Shown: positions 1-6,655, counted from the first letter of the stretch. The stretch is 7,995 bases of DNA from an uncultured Bacteroidales bacterium (GCA_937884015.1 CALGBV010000152.1:1-7995), one strand, 5' to 3'. Notes: generated from the sequence alone by a model not told the origin. A program made the numbers and translations.

Positions 1-137
1 AGATTCATATAGAAGTGATTAATAATGTGATTGGCTACGCCAAGGAGGCAGGATTTGCTATCCTTGGACTAGACTATTCACCAATCAGAGGACCAGAGGG
101 TAATATAGAATATCTTATTTATCTTAAAAAGTACTAA
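1..137 (+). CDS. tlyA: TlyA-type rRNA 2'-O-methyltransferase, C-terminal fragment (5' end outside window)
   Basis: An open frame enters from the left edge (codons in phase with base 3) and stops at TAA 135-137, giving 44 residues. They include GFAILGLDYSPIRGPEGNIE and end LIYLKKY. The 'GLDYSPI+GPEGN+E+L' block next to the stop is the C-terminal signature of the TlyA/hemolysin A family. These are S4-domain plus Rossmann-fold proteins that methylate ribose positions in 16S and 23S rRNA using S-adenosylmethionine in the cytoplasm. The S4 domain and the catalytic K-D-K residues would lie upstream and cannot be seen. The wording of the tail and its low GC recall Firmicutes (Clostridia) TlyA at least as much as Bacteroidota TlyA, which bears on the possible junction near 420. 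Family assignment is good; the state of the rest of the gene is unknown. Confidence 0.8.
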   Translation, partial: IHIEVINNVIGYAKEAGFAILGLDYSPIRGPEGNIEYLIYLKKY

Positions 138-194
138 AAAAACAATTAATACAGCTAAAAATAATTTTCCTTTCCCAGATATATTATTTCTCAT
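78..194 (-). CDS. Possible small single-pass membrane protein (38 aa), doubtful
   Basis: On the minus strand an AGGGGAG ribosome binding site (202-208) lies 7 nt before ATG 192-194. The ORF runs 38 codons to TGA at 78-80. Residues 11-25 (LFLAVLIVFLVLFKI) would form one transmembrane helix after a short basic N-terminus (MRNNISGKGK). The last 20 or so codons lie antisense to the tlyA 3' end, so this tail may be fortuitous. A 20-codon open stretch upstream ends in an ATGA overlap with this start. Such a strong Shine-Dalgarno site is unusual for Bacteroidota and resembles Firmicutes. No family is recognised. It could be a genuine small membrane protein, the start of a gene cut by rearrangement, or chance in AT-rich DNA. 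Confidence 0.22.
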   Translation of the reverse strand: MRNNISGKGKLFLAVLIVFLVLFKINKIFYITLWSSDW

Positions 195-466
195 TTGTGT
201 TCTCCCCTTTTATATAGAATCGCAGATTTTTCCCAACTCCGCTTCACAACGACTCAAGCTCTTTTCATGATTTTTCATCCTTTCTTTCTGGTTGCTTCGT
301 ATTTTACATCTATTCTATCATAATTCTCATATTCATCCTCAGAAATATCTCTATAAGCCAAATATAATGTTCTTAATTTTCCCTGAGCAAATTCTTCAAT
401 TTTCTTTTCCTTAATTTACATTATATTTCTTATTTTGACGGAGATGATAACTTCTGGAATGTTGAC
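138..466. other. AT-rich interval with no convincing intact gene
   Basis: This stretch between the tlyA stop and the first possible start of the next plus-strand ORF is AT-rich (bases 1-420 are about 31% GC by hand count). It has no plus-strand ORF with a plausible start. The minus strand carries a stop-bounded protein-like fragment at 275-415 and the first half of a small membrane ORF starting at 194. The plus-strand frame of the next gene is already open from 377. I see no tRNA, strong terminator hairpin, Bacteroidota-type promoter or clear direct repeat here. Confidence 0.6.
275..415 (-). pseudogene. Stop-bounded coding fragment, P-type ATPase-like or recombinase-linker-like
   Basis: A 46-codon minus-strand frame lies between TAA (416-418) and TGA (275-277) with no start codon. 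It reads IKEKKIEEFAQ, then KLRTLYLAYRDISEDEYENY, then DRIDVKYEATRKKG. The run 'IEEFA..-LRTL.LAYRDISE.EYE' resembles the nucleotide-binding-domain segment of P4 (flippase) P-type ATPases, which carry 'EGLRTL.LA.R.ISE.EYEEW'. The 'LYxxYxxxISEDEYE.....KYEA' part also resembles the helical linker of large serine recombinases, which would be more natural in a bacterium. Neither can be confirmed by eye. The TGA overlaps an ATG (276-278) opening a 22-codon ORF. The missing 5' end and the stop immediately upstream suggest a truncated remnant. Confidence 0.2.
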
Positions 467-1111
467 TTGAATTTATCCCAAGTCAAATTGTTTGACTTTT
501 CTATCAATGGCCCAACAATAAATATTGTGGAAGGACGAAACGATGAACCTCGTGGACTTTATCAGGAAACTTTGTTCCGTGATATACTGTGGCCAATACA
601 AGAAAATAATAGTTATGACCAGTTGCCAGTAGCAGTGAAGGAAGCGGTATCGTCGCAGATTGACACAAACGGGATTACCGATTGCGAATACTTTTCTTCA
701 AAATATATTTGGACATGTCGAGAGAAAAAGAATGGAGATTGGGTTTCAAGACGGAAAAGATACAAAAAAGGCGACTATTATCGGATTTGTTCCGACTCCA
801 TTTGCCGTGGATACGATGCCAAAGGCAGGCTGTTGTATGTTGGAAATAGAGAATATTTAGGCAGACTTGAACCAAAATACTTAATCCATATCGCAGAAAT
901 AGATATGTTGATGTCTGCCATAAAGTGTGATATGATCGCTCGAGGTTATGATTACGAAAAGTATGGATACATCCAGTGGGTGGAGCAGGTAGGCGATTAT
1001 TACGTATTGGCGGTTATTTACAATCCGCCCATCCCAGCCGATTTCTTATATGTATATTACACTCTCGATGATAAAGGCCAGATAAAGGGTGTTTATTTGG
1101 AGCAAAGGTAA
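467..1111 (+). CDS. Hypothetical protein, probably 5'-truncated
   Basis: I do not recognise a family. The ORF gives 214 residues from a TTG at 467, but the frame is open from 377 and has no ATG or GTG until well inside. The codons just upstream read like protein (YFDGDDNFWNVDL), so the true start was probably further left and may have been lost. The protein is soluble-looking, with no signal peptide or membrane segment. It is rich in Tyr, Asp and Lys, with a basic patch (RRKRYKKGDYYR, about residues 95-106) and a C-terminal half with beta-strand character (YYVLAVIYNPP, then YVYYTLDDKG.IKGVYLEQR). GC is about 41%, between the AT-rich left end and the kinase gene. An accessory or remnant gene is likely; function is unknown. 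Confidence 0.5.
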   Translation: MNLSQVKLFDFSINGPTINIVEGRNDEPRGLYQETLFRDILWPIQENNSYDQLPVAVKEAVSSQIDTNGITDCEYFSSKYIWTCREKKNGDWVSRRKRYKKGDYYRICSDSICRGYDAKGRLLYVGNREYLGRLEPKYLIHIAEIDMLMSAIKCDMIARGYDYEKYGYIQWVEQVGDYYVLAVIYNPPIPADFLYVYYTLDDKGQIKGVYLEQR

Positions 1112-1226
1112 GTACAGGCTTCCTAAATTTGGTTGCTTGTTGAATATGAAAGGAGTTGGTGTCGTTAAACGCTAAATAACACAGATCATCGTTTATCAAG
1201 GAGAAAATGATCCAATAGCAATATAA

Positions 1227-3674
1227 TCACATCACTCCATATTTATCCGACAGCAAATCAAGCAGTTCGTCGGCTTGCGCCATGAATTGTGCGGCTTCGT
1301 CTTTCCATTCGGGATAAGAGTCTTGCACGCCGCGCATTTGGTTCATTTTCGACAGAAAATCCGTGTTTCTTTGCAATTGCTTGAACATGGGCAGCATTTT
1401 GTGACAAATGGCTTGTGCTTCGACGCATTTGTCGTTTTCGATGCATTCGCTTAACGCAACCAAATCGTCAGCAGTGGAGTTGACGAACACTTTTAGGATG
1501 CTTTCGATGGCTCCGTTGTCGTTGCCCATCATGGCCGAAAATTCGGGGAAATCTTCCGCAAAATCGTTTTGGTTTTCTGCGTTTCCGTTTGCTTCTTCAT
1601 GGATTTCGGCTTGTCCGAAAATGTTTTCCAAATCGCTGAGATTGAATGGTTTCATCAGGAAACCATCGAAACCTTCTTCTTGGGCGATGGTCTGGTTGTA
1701 TTCTGAACGAGCAGTCATTAGCAGGACGGGTTTCGTAGCGTCTTTTTCCTTGAAAAAATGAAGAATGTCGTTGCCTGTCACGGCACCCATTTCACGGTCG
1801 GTGAGGATGAAGTCGAAAGGCGAAACATCTTCAAGGGCGGCTTCGACATCGGCTTTCGAGCGGCATGGAATGGCTTTGTGACCAAGGCGCCGTAGCATGT
1901 TGTCAGTCACGGAAAGCAAAGTGTCGTCATCATCAATAATTAGAATGTTTTTTGATGAGCAAGCTGCAACTGGTTCGTTCTGGGGTTCTTCCTGCAATTC
2001 GTATTCCACGGGTATTCTTACGGTGAAATGCGTGCCTTCACCGACTTCCGATTCCACATGAATGTCGCCTTCGAGCAGGTCGACGAGACCTTTCACTACC
2101 GAGAGACCGTATCCGCTGCCTTCGGCAAGCGTGTTGTAGGTGTCGACGCGCACAAAAGGCGTGAAGATTTCGTTGATTTTGTCAGCAGGAATGCCGACGC
2201 CTGTATCGGTGATGTGGAAAACGATGTGACTATTCTCGAAACTCACCTCGAAATCGACATTGCCTTCCAAAGTGTATTTGATGCTGTTTGAAATCAGGTT
2301 GCTTGCTATTTGCTTGATTTTCAATCCGTCTGAGATTGCCGTCAAGTTGTCTTTTACGGAAGTGGAGTAGTGGAAAGTCAGATTCTTTTTCTGCGCGATG
2401 GGTTCAAACATGGTGGCAACTTCGCCACACAAACGGTTGATGTTGAACTGATTTTTCTCCACTTTCAGTTTGCCTTGTTCGAGGCTCGAGAAATCCAACA
2501 GGTTGGTGAGCAGGTTGAGAATGTGGTCGGCTGACTGCTGTATGGAACTGATTTCCTTTTCGTTACCTTCGGAATTCATGAGTTCGACATTGCCCATGAT
2601 GGAGGTCAAAGGCGTCTTGATGTCGTGCGAGACGGAAAGCAACAGTTTGTGGCGGCTTTCCATGATTTCTTCGGTCTTTTTCTTGGCTTCTTCGGCGGCG
2701 CGACGGGCACGGTAGGCCTTGTTTACATCGCTGAGAATCAATGCGACAAAGATGACGATGAGAATCATGACCACGGTGCCGATGATGAGCGACAGCCTTG
2801 TGTTTTTTTCAATGATGGATTCGCTTTCCTCGATTTCCTTGACAGAAGTGTCGAGAATGTCTTGGTTGAGGTTAAGCAGCAAGGTGGAAATCTGTTCCGA
2901 AAGCCGATTGTCGTCGCGGATGAGTTCGTTGGTCTTGGCCTCAAATTCCTTCACCTTGGCTTGATATTCGCTTTTCGCCTTGACCGACAGCGTTTTAATG
3001 TCGTTAATCAGGGCTTGCGAAGTGGTGTCGGCTTTTTGTTGCGGCAAGGTGTCGATGCGTTGCGTAGTGATTTGCACAATGCTGTCTTCGTCGGCAGGAT
3101 TGAACACATTTCCAACACGTTGCCAGAATCCTTTCCGTTCTTTGGGTTTGTGTATGATGGTGTCTTTTGTCACGGTGGTGACGTAAATGGGTTCGGGCGC
3201 CGGTGGCGGCGTGTATCCGCTGATGGCATCGTCGATTTCGGCTAACGGGTCGAAATAATAGAACTGCCGTGAAAGCACATAACTGATTTGGCCTTTGCGC
3301 TGAATCAGGTTCTGAATTTCGGCCAAACGTTGCGCGTTTTCTTCGCTTGGGTCGTTTTCAATCAGCGAGTCGCAAATGCATTTTATGGTTTGCGTGTGCG
3401 TGCGGAACTGCCTCAGATACTTCGAGTTATCTGAAAACGCATAAAGGTTGGCCGCTGATTGCGCTTGGTGAACGGATTGGGTCAGTTCGCTGGTTAAGGC
3501 GAGCGCACGGTCCTGCTTGTCGATGTTGAGCCGCTGGTTCATGATTGAATTGCGCAGGCCGTAGACATACGACAGAATGAAGCAGCAGGCAGCAACGATG
3601 AAAATGTTGGCAATGACCACTTTCCAGCTTGTCCGCCGCTCGTAAATCCGTTTTTTGTTTTTCTGTTCCGACAT
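1227..3674 (-). CDS. Hybrid sensor histidine kinase with receiver and HPt domains
   Basis: Inner-membrane phosphorelay sensor of 815 aa. TM1 is at about residues 18-40, a long extracytoplasmic region at 41-293, and TM2 at 294-317. The sensor region is mostly helical, with a Pro-rich stretch near 154-164 and a probable coiled coil at 225-290. The HisKA H-box SHDIKTPLT has phospho-acceptor His350. The ATPase domain (about 447-557) has N-box NLISNSIKY, G1 DTGVGI (490-495), FTPF and G2 GSGYGLSVVKG. The receiver (575-689) has the IIDDDD acidic cluster, acceptor Asp626 in TDREM, Thr654 and Lys675 in MKPF. The C-terminal HPt (about 707-815) has His758 in CHKMLPMF. The inferred relay is His350, Asp626, His758, then an unseen response regulator. 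I chose ATG 3672-3674 over an upstream TTG at 3713 because the promoter lies between them. It is divergent from the 65-aa gene. The stimulus is unknown. Confidence 0.92.
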   Translation of the reverse strand: MSEQKNKKRIYERRTSWKVVIANIFIVAACCFILSYVYGLRNSIMNQRLNIDKQDRALALTSELTQSVHQAQSAANLYAFSDNSKYLRQFRTHTQTIKCICDSLIENDPSEENAQRLAEIQNLIQRKGQISYVLSRQFYYFDPLAEIDDAISGYTPPPAPEPIYVTTVTKDTIIHKPKERKGFWQRVGNVFNPADEDSIVQITTQRIDTLPQQKADTTSQALINDIKTLSVKAKSEYQAKVKEFEAKTNELIRDDNRLSEQISTLLLNLNQDILDTSVKEIEESESIIEKNTRLSLIIGTVVMILIVIFVALILSDVNKAYRARRAAEEAKKKTEEIMESRHKLLLSVSHDIKTPLTSIMGNVELMNSEGNEKEISSIQQSADHILNLLTNLLDFSSLEQGKLKVEKNQFNINRLCGEVATMFEPIAQKKNLTFHYSTSVKDNLTAISDGLKIKQIASNLISNSIKYTLEGNVDFEVSFENSHIVFHITDTGVGIPADKINEIFTPFVRVDTYNTLAEGSGYGLSVVKGLVDLLEGDIHVESEVGEGTHFTVRIPVEYELQEEPQNEPVAACSSKNILIIDDDDTLLSVTDNMLRRLGHKAIPCRSKADVEAALEDVSPFDFILTDREMGAVTGNDILHFFKEKDATKPVLLMTARSEYNQTIAQEEGFDGFLMKPFNLSDLENIFGQAEIHEEANGNAENQNDFAEDFPEFSAMMGNDNGAIESILKVFVNSTADDLVALSECIENDKCVEAQAICHKMLPMFKQLQRNTDFLSKMNQMRGVQDSYPEWKDEAAQFMAQADELLDLLSDKYGVM

Positions 3675-3690
3675 AATGCCGCAAAAGTAC

Positions 3691-3700
3691 GGAAATTTCC
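3691..3700. promoter_or_regulatory. Perfect 10-bp palindrome between divergent -7 elements (possible operator)
   Basis: GGAAATTTCC is its own reverse complement. It lies between the minus-strand -7 element (3682-3689) and the plus-strand -7-like element (3701-3708), inside both core promoters. A bound dimeric regulator could block both genes. A short AT-rich palindrome in a spacer can also arise by chance, so the operator role is inference. Confidence 0.3.
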
Positions 3701-3708
3701 TATTTTTG
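3701..3708 (+). promoter_or_regulatory. Plus-strand -7-like element upstream of the 65-aa gene
   Basis: TATTTTTG matches TAnnTTTG and lies 11 nt before ATG 3720. No good TTTG -33 element sits at the expected 19-21 nt upstream, so this direction looks weaker than the divergent kinase promoter or may need an activator. Confidence 0.5.
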
Positions 3709-3719
3709 CGCAAAATTTA

Positions 3720-3917
3720 ATGCAAATGCAAATCTATGTCAACGAGGTCGAAATGACCATTTTCAATGGTGCGCGTGTGATTGATGCCGCCAATCGTTTC
3801 ATCAACGAATTCGAACTTTACGAAAAACTGCGTCGTCTCTCAGTGCGCGATGCTTACGGAAACAAACTTAGCCTTGATGGTGAACTCCACGAAGGCAGCA
3901 AGATCTTCTTGGACTGA
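3720..3917 (+). CDS. Small beta-grasp (ThiS/MoaD/TGS)-like protein, 65 aa
   Basis: ATG 3720 and a second in-frame ATG at 3726 are both possible starts, because the N-terminus reads MQMQIYVNEVEM. The pattern 'IYVN..EM..FNGARVIDAANRF', a central helix, 'DAYGNKLSLDGEL', then 'EGSKIFL' follows a beta-grasp layout: a beta hairpin with 'G..V.DA', a helix, and a closing 'L.EG..I.L' strand. ThiS and MoaD sulfur carriers end in Gly-Gly; this protein ends IFLD, so it should not be a thiocarboxylate carrier. There is no signal peptide or membrane segment, so it is probably cytoplasmic. It is divergent from the kinase and lies 84 nt before the nucleotidase gene, with which it could be cotranscribed. The fold is inferred from pattern only and no function is assigned. 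Confidence 0.68.
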   Translation: MQMQIYVNEVEMTIFNGARVIDAANRFINEFELYEKLRRLSVRDAYGNKLSLDGELHEGSKIFLD

Positions 3918-3935
3918 TGGATGTCGATTTGCCTG

Positions 3936-3957
3936 GCTCGTTGAGCTTGTCGAAACG
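3936..3957 (+). repeat. Dispersed REP-like repeat, copy 1 (intergenic)
   Basis: This 22-bp stretch lies just after the 65-aa gene and contains GCTCGTTGAGCTTGTCGAA. It matches 7914-7935 at 18 of 22 positions, and all four differences are transitions. The TGA(G/A)C(C/T)TGTCGAA core belongs to a short repeat that I recall from intergenic DNA of many bacteria, including Bacteroidota. Its role is unknown. Confidence 0.5.
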
Positions 3958-4001
3958 ATTTTTTTTCTTGAAATTCAATTTATTATAAATAACGCCTAAT
4001 C

Positions 4002-5447
4002 ATGAAACGTCATTTCCTGTTTTTCATTTCCCTCGTATTGCTATGCTCCTGTGGAATGAACCATAATAATGGCAATGCCAAATCTGATTTCAAATCGGAT
4101 TCAAACCTTGAAAAAGAGATTGTCATCCTGAGTGTCAACGATATGCACTCGAGCATTGACATGTTTCCGCAATTTGCGGCTTTGGTCGACAGTTTGCGCA
4201 ATGTTTATCCCGACATGCTGCTGTTTTCGGCTGGCGACAACCGTACGGGCAATCCGGTCAACGACCAGTACAATCCCGTGAATCACCCGATGATTGCATT
4301 AATGAATAAGGTGTGTTTCGATTTGTCGGCGGTTGGCAACCACGAGTGGGATGCCGGAATCGATAATTTGCGGCAAAACATTGAACAGGCCAGTTTTCCT
4401 TTCGTTTGCGCCAATGTGACACAAAAAGATGGCCTAAATCTGGATGTTAAGCCATACGTTATGCTTGAAAATCAAGGCGTAAAGATTGCTGTCGTCGGTA
4501 TGATTGAGGTGCGTCACGATGGCATTCCGGGCGCGCATCCTTCCAATCTGACTCAGGTCAGTTTCAAGAGAGCAATTGATGCAATGCCTGAATATCAGCA
4601 TCTTCGCGAACAGTGTGATGTGATGATTGTTCTTTCTCACCTTGGTTTTGAAGACGATGTGGAGTTAGCCCAAGCCAATCCATATCTGGATGTGATTTTA
4701 GGCGGTCATTCCCACACTTTGGTTGAATTTCCGACCGAGCATAACGGCGTTTTGGTCACGCAGGCAGGCTCTCATCTGAAATATGCAACCTTGACCAAAA
4801 TTAGGGTGAAAGATGGCAAGGTCATCGAAAAGAATGCCGTTACGCTTGATGTCAAGGCTTTTCGGAAAATCAATAATGAAGTCAAGGTCATGGTTGACGG
4901 TTACAACGATTCGCCGACCTTGAATGAAGCCATTGGAACGGCTTTGACGAAATTCGAGAATCCGGAAGAACTCGGCTGTTTCATGACTGATGCCATCCGT
5001 GAGATTTCGGGTGCCGATTTCGCTTTCCAAAACACGGGCGGCGTGCGCGTTAACTATCTGAAAAAAGGACCAATTACGGTTAAGGACATTTACACGATTG
5101 ACCCGTTTGGCAACGACATTGTCGTATATGAAATGACGGGACAGCAGGTCAAGAATTACATCATCAACTCCTATCGGAAAAATGGCGGTTATCCGTCTTA
5201 CGTTTCGGGCATGACCTACGAGATGCAAACTGACGGAAAATTAGGCGTTTACGTTACGACTGATTCAGGCCGCTTCTCCACGAAGGCAACCTATAAGGTG
5301 GCGATGAACAGCTATATGGCCTCCACCGTGCATTTTGAGAGTCTTGATGATGGCCAAAGCCAATACATGACCTCTGAAGAAATGATGATTGAATTTTTGC
5401 ATCGTCATAATACCGTTGATTATCAAGGAGTAAAGAGAACAAAGTAA
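4002..5447 (+). CDS. 5'-nucleotidase/UshA-family metallophosphatase lipoprotein
   Basis: Two-metal phosphoesterase of 481 aa. A signal peptide ends in lipobox LCSC, with lipidated Cys17. The N-terminal calcineurin-like domain shows NDMH (Asp47, His49), AGDN (Asp79), GNHEWD (Asn113, His114), SHLG (His213) and GGHSHT (His236, His238), a complete metal and catalytic set. The C-terminal 5'-nucleotidase domain (about 305-465) has CFMTDAIREISGADFAFQ, NTGGVR (344-349) and DPFGND (367-372), the substrate-recognition signatures. Family members hydrolyse nucleoside 5'-phosphates, 2',3'-cyclic nucleotides or UDP-sugars; the exact substrate cannot be read. The protein is somewhat short for the family. 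No acidic surface-export signal follows Cys17, so a periplasmic lipid anchor is more likely than surface display. No clear promoter is visible in the 84-nt gap upstream. Confidence 0.92.
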   Translation: MKRHFLFFISLVLLCSCGMNHNNGNAKSDFKSDSNLEKEIVILSVNDMHSSIDMFPQFAALVDSLRNVYPDMLLFSAGDNRTGNPVNDQYNPVNHPMIALMNKVCFDLSAVGNHEWDAGIDNLRQNIEQASFPFVCANVTQKDGLNLDVKPYVMLENQGVKIAVVGMIEVRHDGIPGAHPSNLTQVSFKRAIDAMPEYQHLREQCDVMIVLSHLGFEDDVELAQANPYLDVILGGHSHTLVEFPTEHNGVLVTQAGSHLKYATLTKIRVKDGKVIEKNAVTLDVKAFRKINNEVKVMVDGYNDSPTLNEAIGTALTKFENPEELGCFMTDAIREISGADFAFQNTGGVRVNYLKKGPITVKDIYTIDPFGNDIVVYEMTGQQVKNYIINSYRKNGGYPSYVSGMTYEMQTDGKLGVYVTTDSGRFSTKATYKVAMNSYMASTVHFESLDDGQSQYMTSEEMMIEFLHRHNTVDYQGVKRTK

Positions 5448-5453
5448 AAATCT

Positions 5454-5485
5454 TTTGTTTAGTAAAAACACTTTTTGTATTTTTG
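5454..5485 (+). promoter_or_regulatory. Bacteroidota-type promoter for the aldose 1-epimerase gene
   Basis: TTTG (5454-5457), a 20-nt spacer, then TATTTTTG (5478-5485) matches TTTG-N19-21-TAnnTTTG. Transcription should begin near 5490-5493, leaving an A-rich leader of about 18 nt without a strong Shine-Dalgarno site, typical of the phylum. The mutarotase gene can therefore be expressed apart from the nucleotidase upstream. Confidence 0.75.
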
Positions 5486-5509
5486 CAGCCCTAAATTTAA
5501 AAGAAAAAG

Positions 5510-6655
5510 ATGAAGAAAGTTTTGTCGATTTTCGCAATGGCTTTATTATTAGTCAGTTGCCATCCCAAAAAGGAAGTGAAATTAATTGATGCCGCTAATT
5601 TCAATAAGGAAGTTGATGGCAAACAAGTCTCGTTGTATACCATGCACAATGGCGACATTACCATGCAGGTGACCAATTTCGGCGGCCGTGTCGTCGCTTT
5701 GTGGATGCCTGACTACCGTGGCAGTTTTGAAGACATCGTTTTGGGTTACGATAACATTGACAAATATCTGAACAACGAAGGCGAACGCTATCTCGGCGCA
5801 GTGGTTGGCCGTTGTGCAAACCGCATCAGCAATGGCTCGTTCACTTTGAATGATTCGGTCTATACGCTGCCAAAGAACGACGGCGAAAACACCTTGCACG
5901 GCGGTTTGAAAGGTGCCGACATGATTGTTTGGGACGTTGTTTCAGCTAATGACAGCGTGCTGGAAATGCATGCTCTCTTTGCTGATGGCGAAGATGGTTT
6001 CCCTGGCAACCTCGATGTGACGATGTCGTACACTTTGACGCACGACAATCAGTTCCAGATTCGTTACAGCGCCACTACCGACAAGACCACGCTTTGCAAT
6101 TTCTCGCATCATTCCTTCTTCAACCTGAAGGGCGAAGGCAACGGCGACATCCTTGATCATGAATTGCAAATCAACTCACGTTACATGACCTTGATTAACG
6201 ACCAACTTGTCACCAATGGCAAGTTCTCGGGTGTCAAGAATACGCCTTTCGATTTCCGCGAAAAACATGCTATCGGCGACCAGATTGATGCCAAAGACAA
6301 TCAGATTGAGTTTGCAAAGGGCTATGACCACAACTGGATTGCCGATAAGAGCGACCCGAAAGCCTACGCTTGGGATGCTACTTTGATTGATCCAAAGAGT
6401 GGCCGTGAAATGCAGGTTTGGAGCGACCAAGTCGGTTTGCAGTTCTACAGCGGCAATTTCTTCGATGGAAAGTGCAACGGCAAATGCGGCAAACCTCTGG
6501 CTTATCGTCAAGGTCTCGCTCTTGAAACGCAGTTCTTCCCAGATGCCATCAACCATGAGACTCTGGCTCCTATGCCAATCCTCAACCCTGATGAAGAATA
6601 CCATCAGCTGTGCATCTATAAGTTCATCGTGAATCCTAAACCAAAGAGAAGGTAA
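5510..6655 (+). CDS. galM: Aldose 1-epimerase (mutarotase), lipoprotein
   Basis: Interconverts the alpha and beta anomers of aldoses such as glucose and galactose. It has 381 aa, with a signal peptide ending in lipobox LVSC (Cys17); usual cytoplasmic GalM lacks one and is about 340 aa. The beta-sandwich fold signatures are all present: NFGGRVVALWMPD (56-68), VVGRCANRI with Arg105, NTLHGG with His130, NFSHHSFFNLKG with His201 as the likely general acid, GYDHNW with Asp273, and LALETQFFPD with the catalytic base Glu339. In this family the second residue of the H motif is usually Asn (NHxxFNL); here it is His200. The lipid anchor places it in the periplasm or on the outer membrane, presumably acting on imported or released sugars. 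It lies 62 nt after the nucleotidase gene with its own promoter. Confidence 0.93.
   Translation: MKKVLSIFAMALLLVSCHPKKEVKLIDAANFNKEVDGKQVSLYTMHNGDITMQVTNFGGRVVALWMPDYRGSFEDIVLGYDNIDKYLNNEGERYLGAVVGRCANRISNGSFTLNDSVYTLPKNDGENTLHGGLKGADMIVWDVVSANDSVLEMHALFADGEDGFPGNLDVTMSYTLTHDNQFQIRYSATTDKTTLCNFSHHSFFNLKGEGNGDILDHELQINSRYMTLINDQLVTNGKFSGVKNTPFDFREKHAIGDQIDAKDNQIEFAKGYDHNWIADKSDPKAYAWDATLIDPKSGREMQVWSDQVGLQFYSGNFFDGKCNGKCGKPLAYRQGLALETQFFPDAINHETLAPMPILNPDEEYHQLCIYKFIVNPKPKRR

Larger units (their letters stand above)
3682..3714 (-). promoter_or_regulatory. Bacteroidota-type promoter for the hybrid kinase
   Basis: Reading the minus strand, TTTG (3714-3711) is followed after 21 nt by TACTTTTG (3689-3682). 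This fits the primary sigma factor consensus of Bacteroidota, TTTG then TAnnTTTG. Only 7 nt separate the -7 element from the kinase ATG at 3674, so the transcript would be leaderless or nearly so. Confidence 0.7.

Noticed and set aside
660..875. 66-codon ORFs on both strands within the hypothetical gene
   Set aside because: They overlap the longer 377-1111 frame, and no domain or start signal favours them.
1166..1195. Inverted repeat TAAACG / CGTTTA after the hypothetical ORF
   Set aside because: A 6-bp AT-rich stem with an 18-nt loop and no T tract is too weak to call a terminator.
1198..1218. AAGGAG followed by ATG at 1207
   Set aside because: The ORF is only three codons (ATG ATC CAA TAG), so the ribosome-binding-site look is coincidental or a relic.
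2625..3245. 206-codon plus-strand ORF inside the kinase region
   Set aside because: It is antisense to the kinase sensor and HisKA coding region, has low-complexity shadow composition and no promoter, while the minus strand shows a full domain set.
3675..3713. Extension of the kinase N-terminus to a TTG at 3713
   Set aside because: The added 13 codons lie within the promoter, including its -7 element, and ATG 3674 precedes a normal cytoplasmic tail before TM1.
4698..5228. 176-codon minus-strand ORF
   Set aside because: It is antisense to the C-terminal half of the nucleotidase gene, whose motifs are intact; no recognisable domain or start signal.
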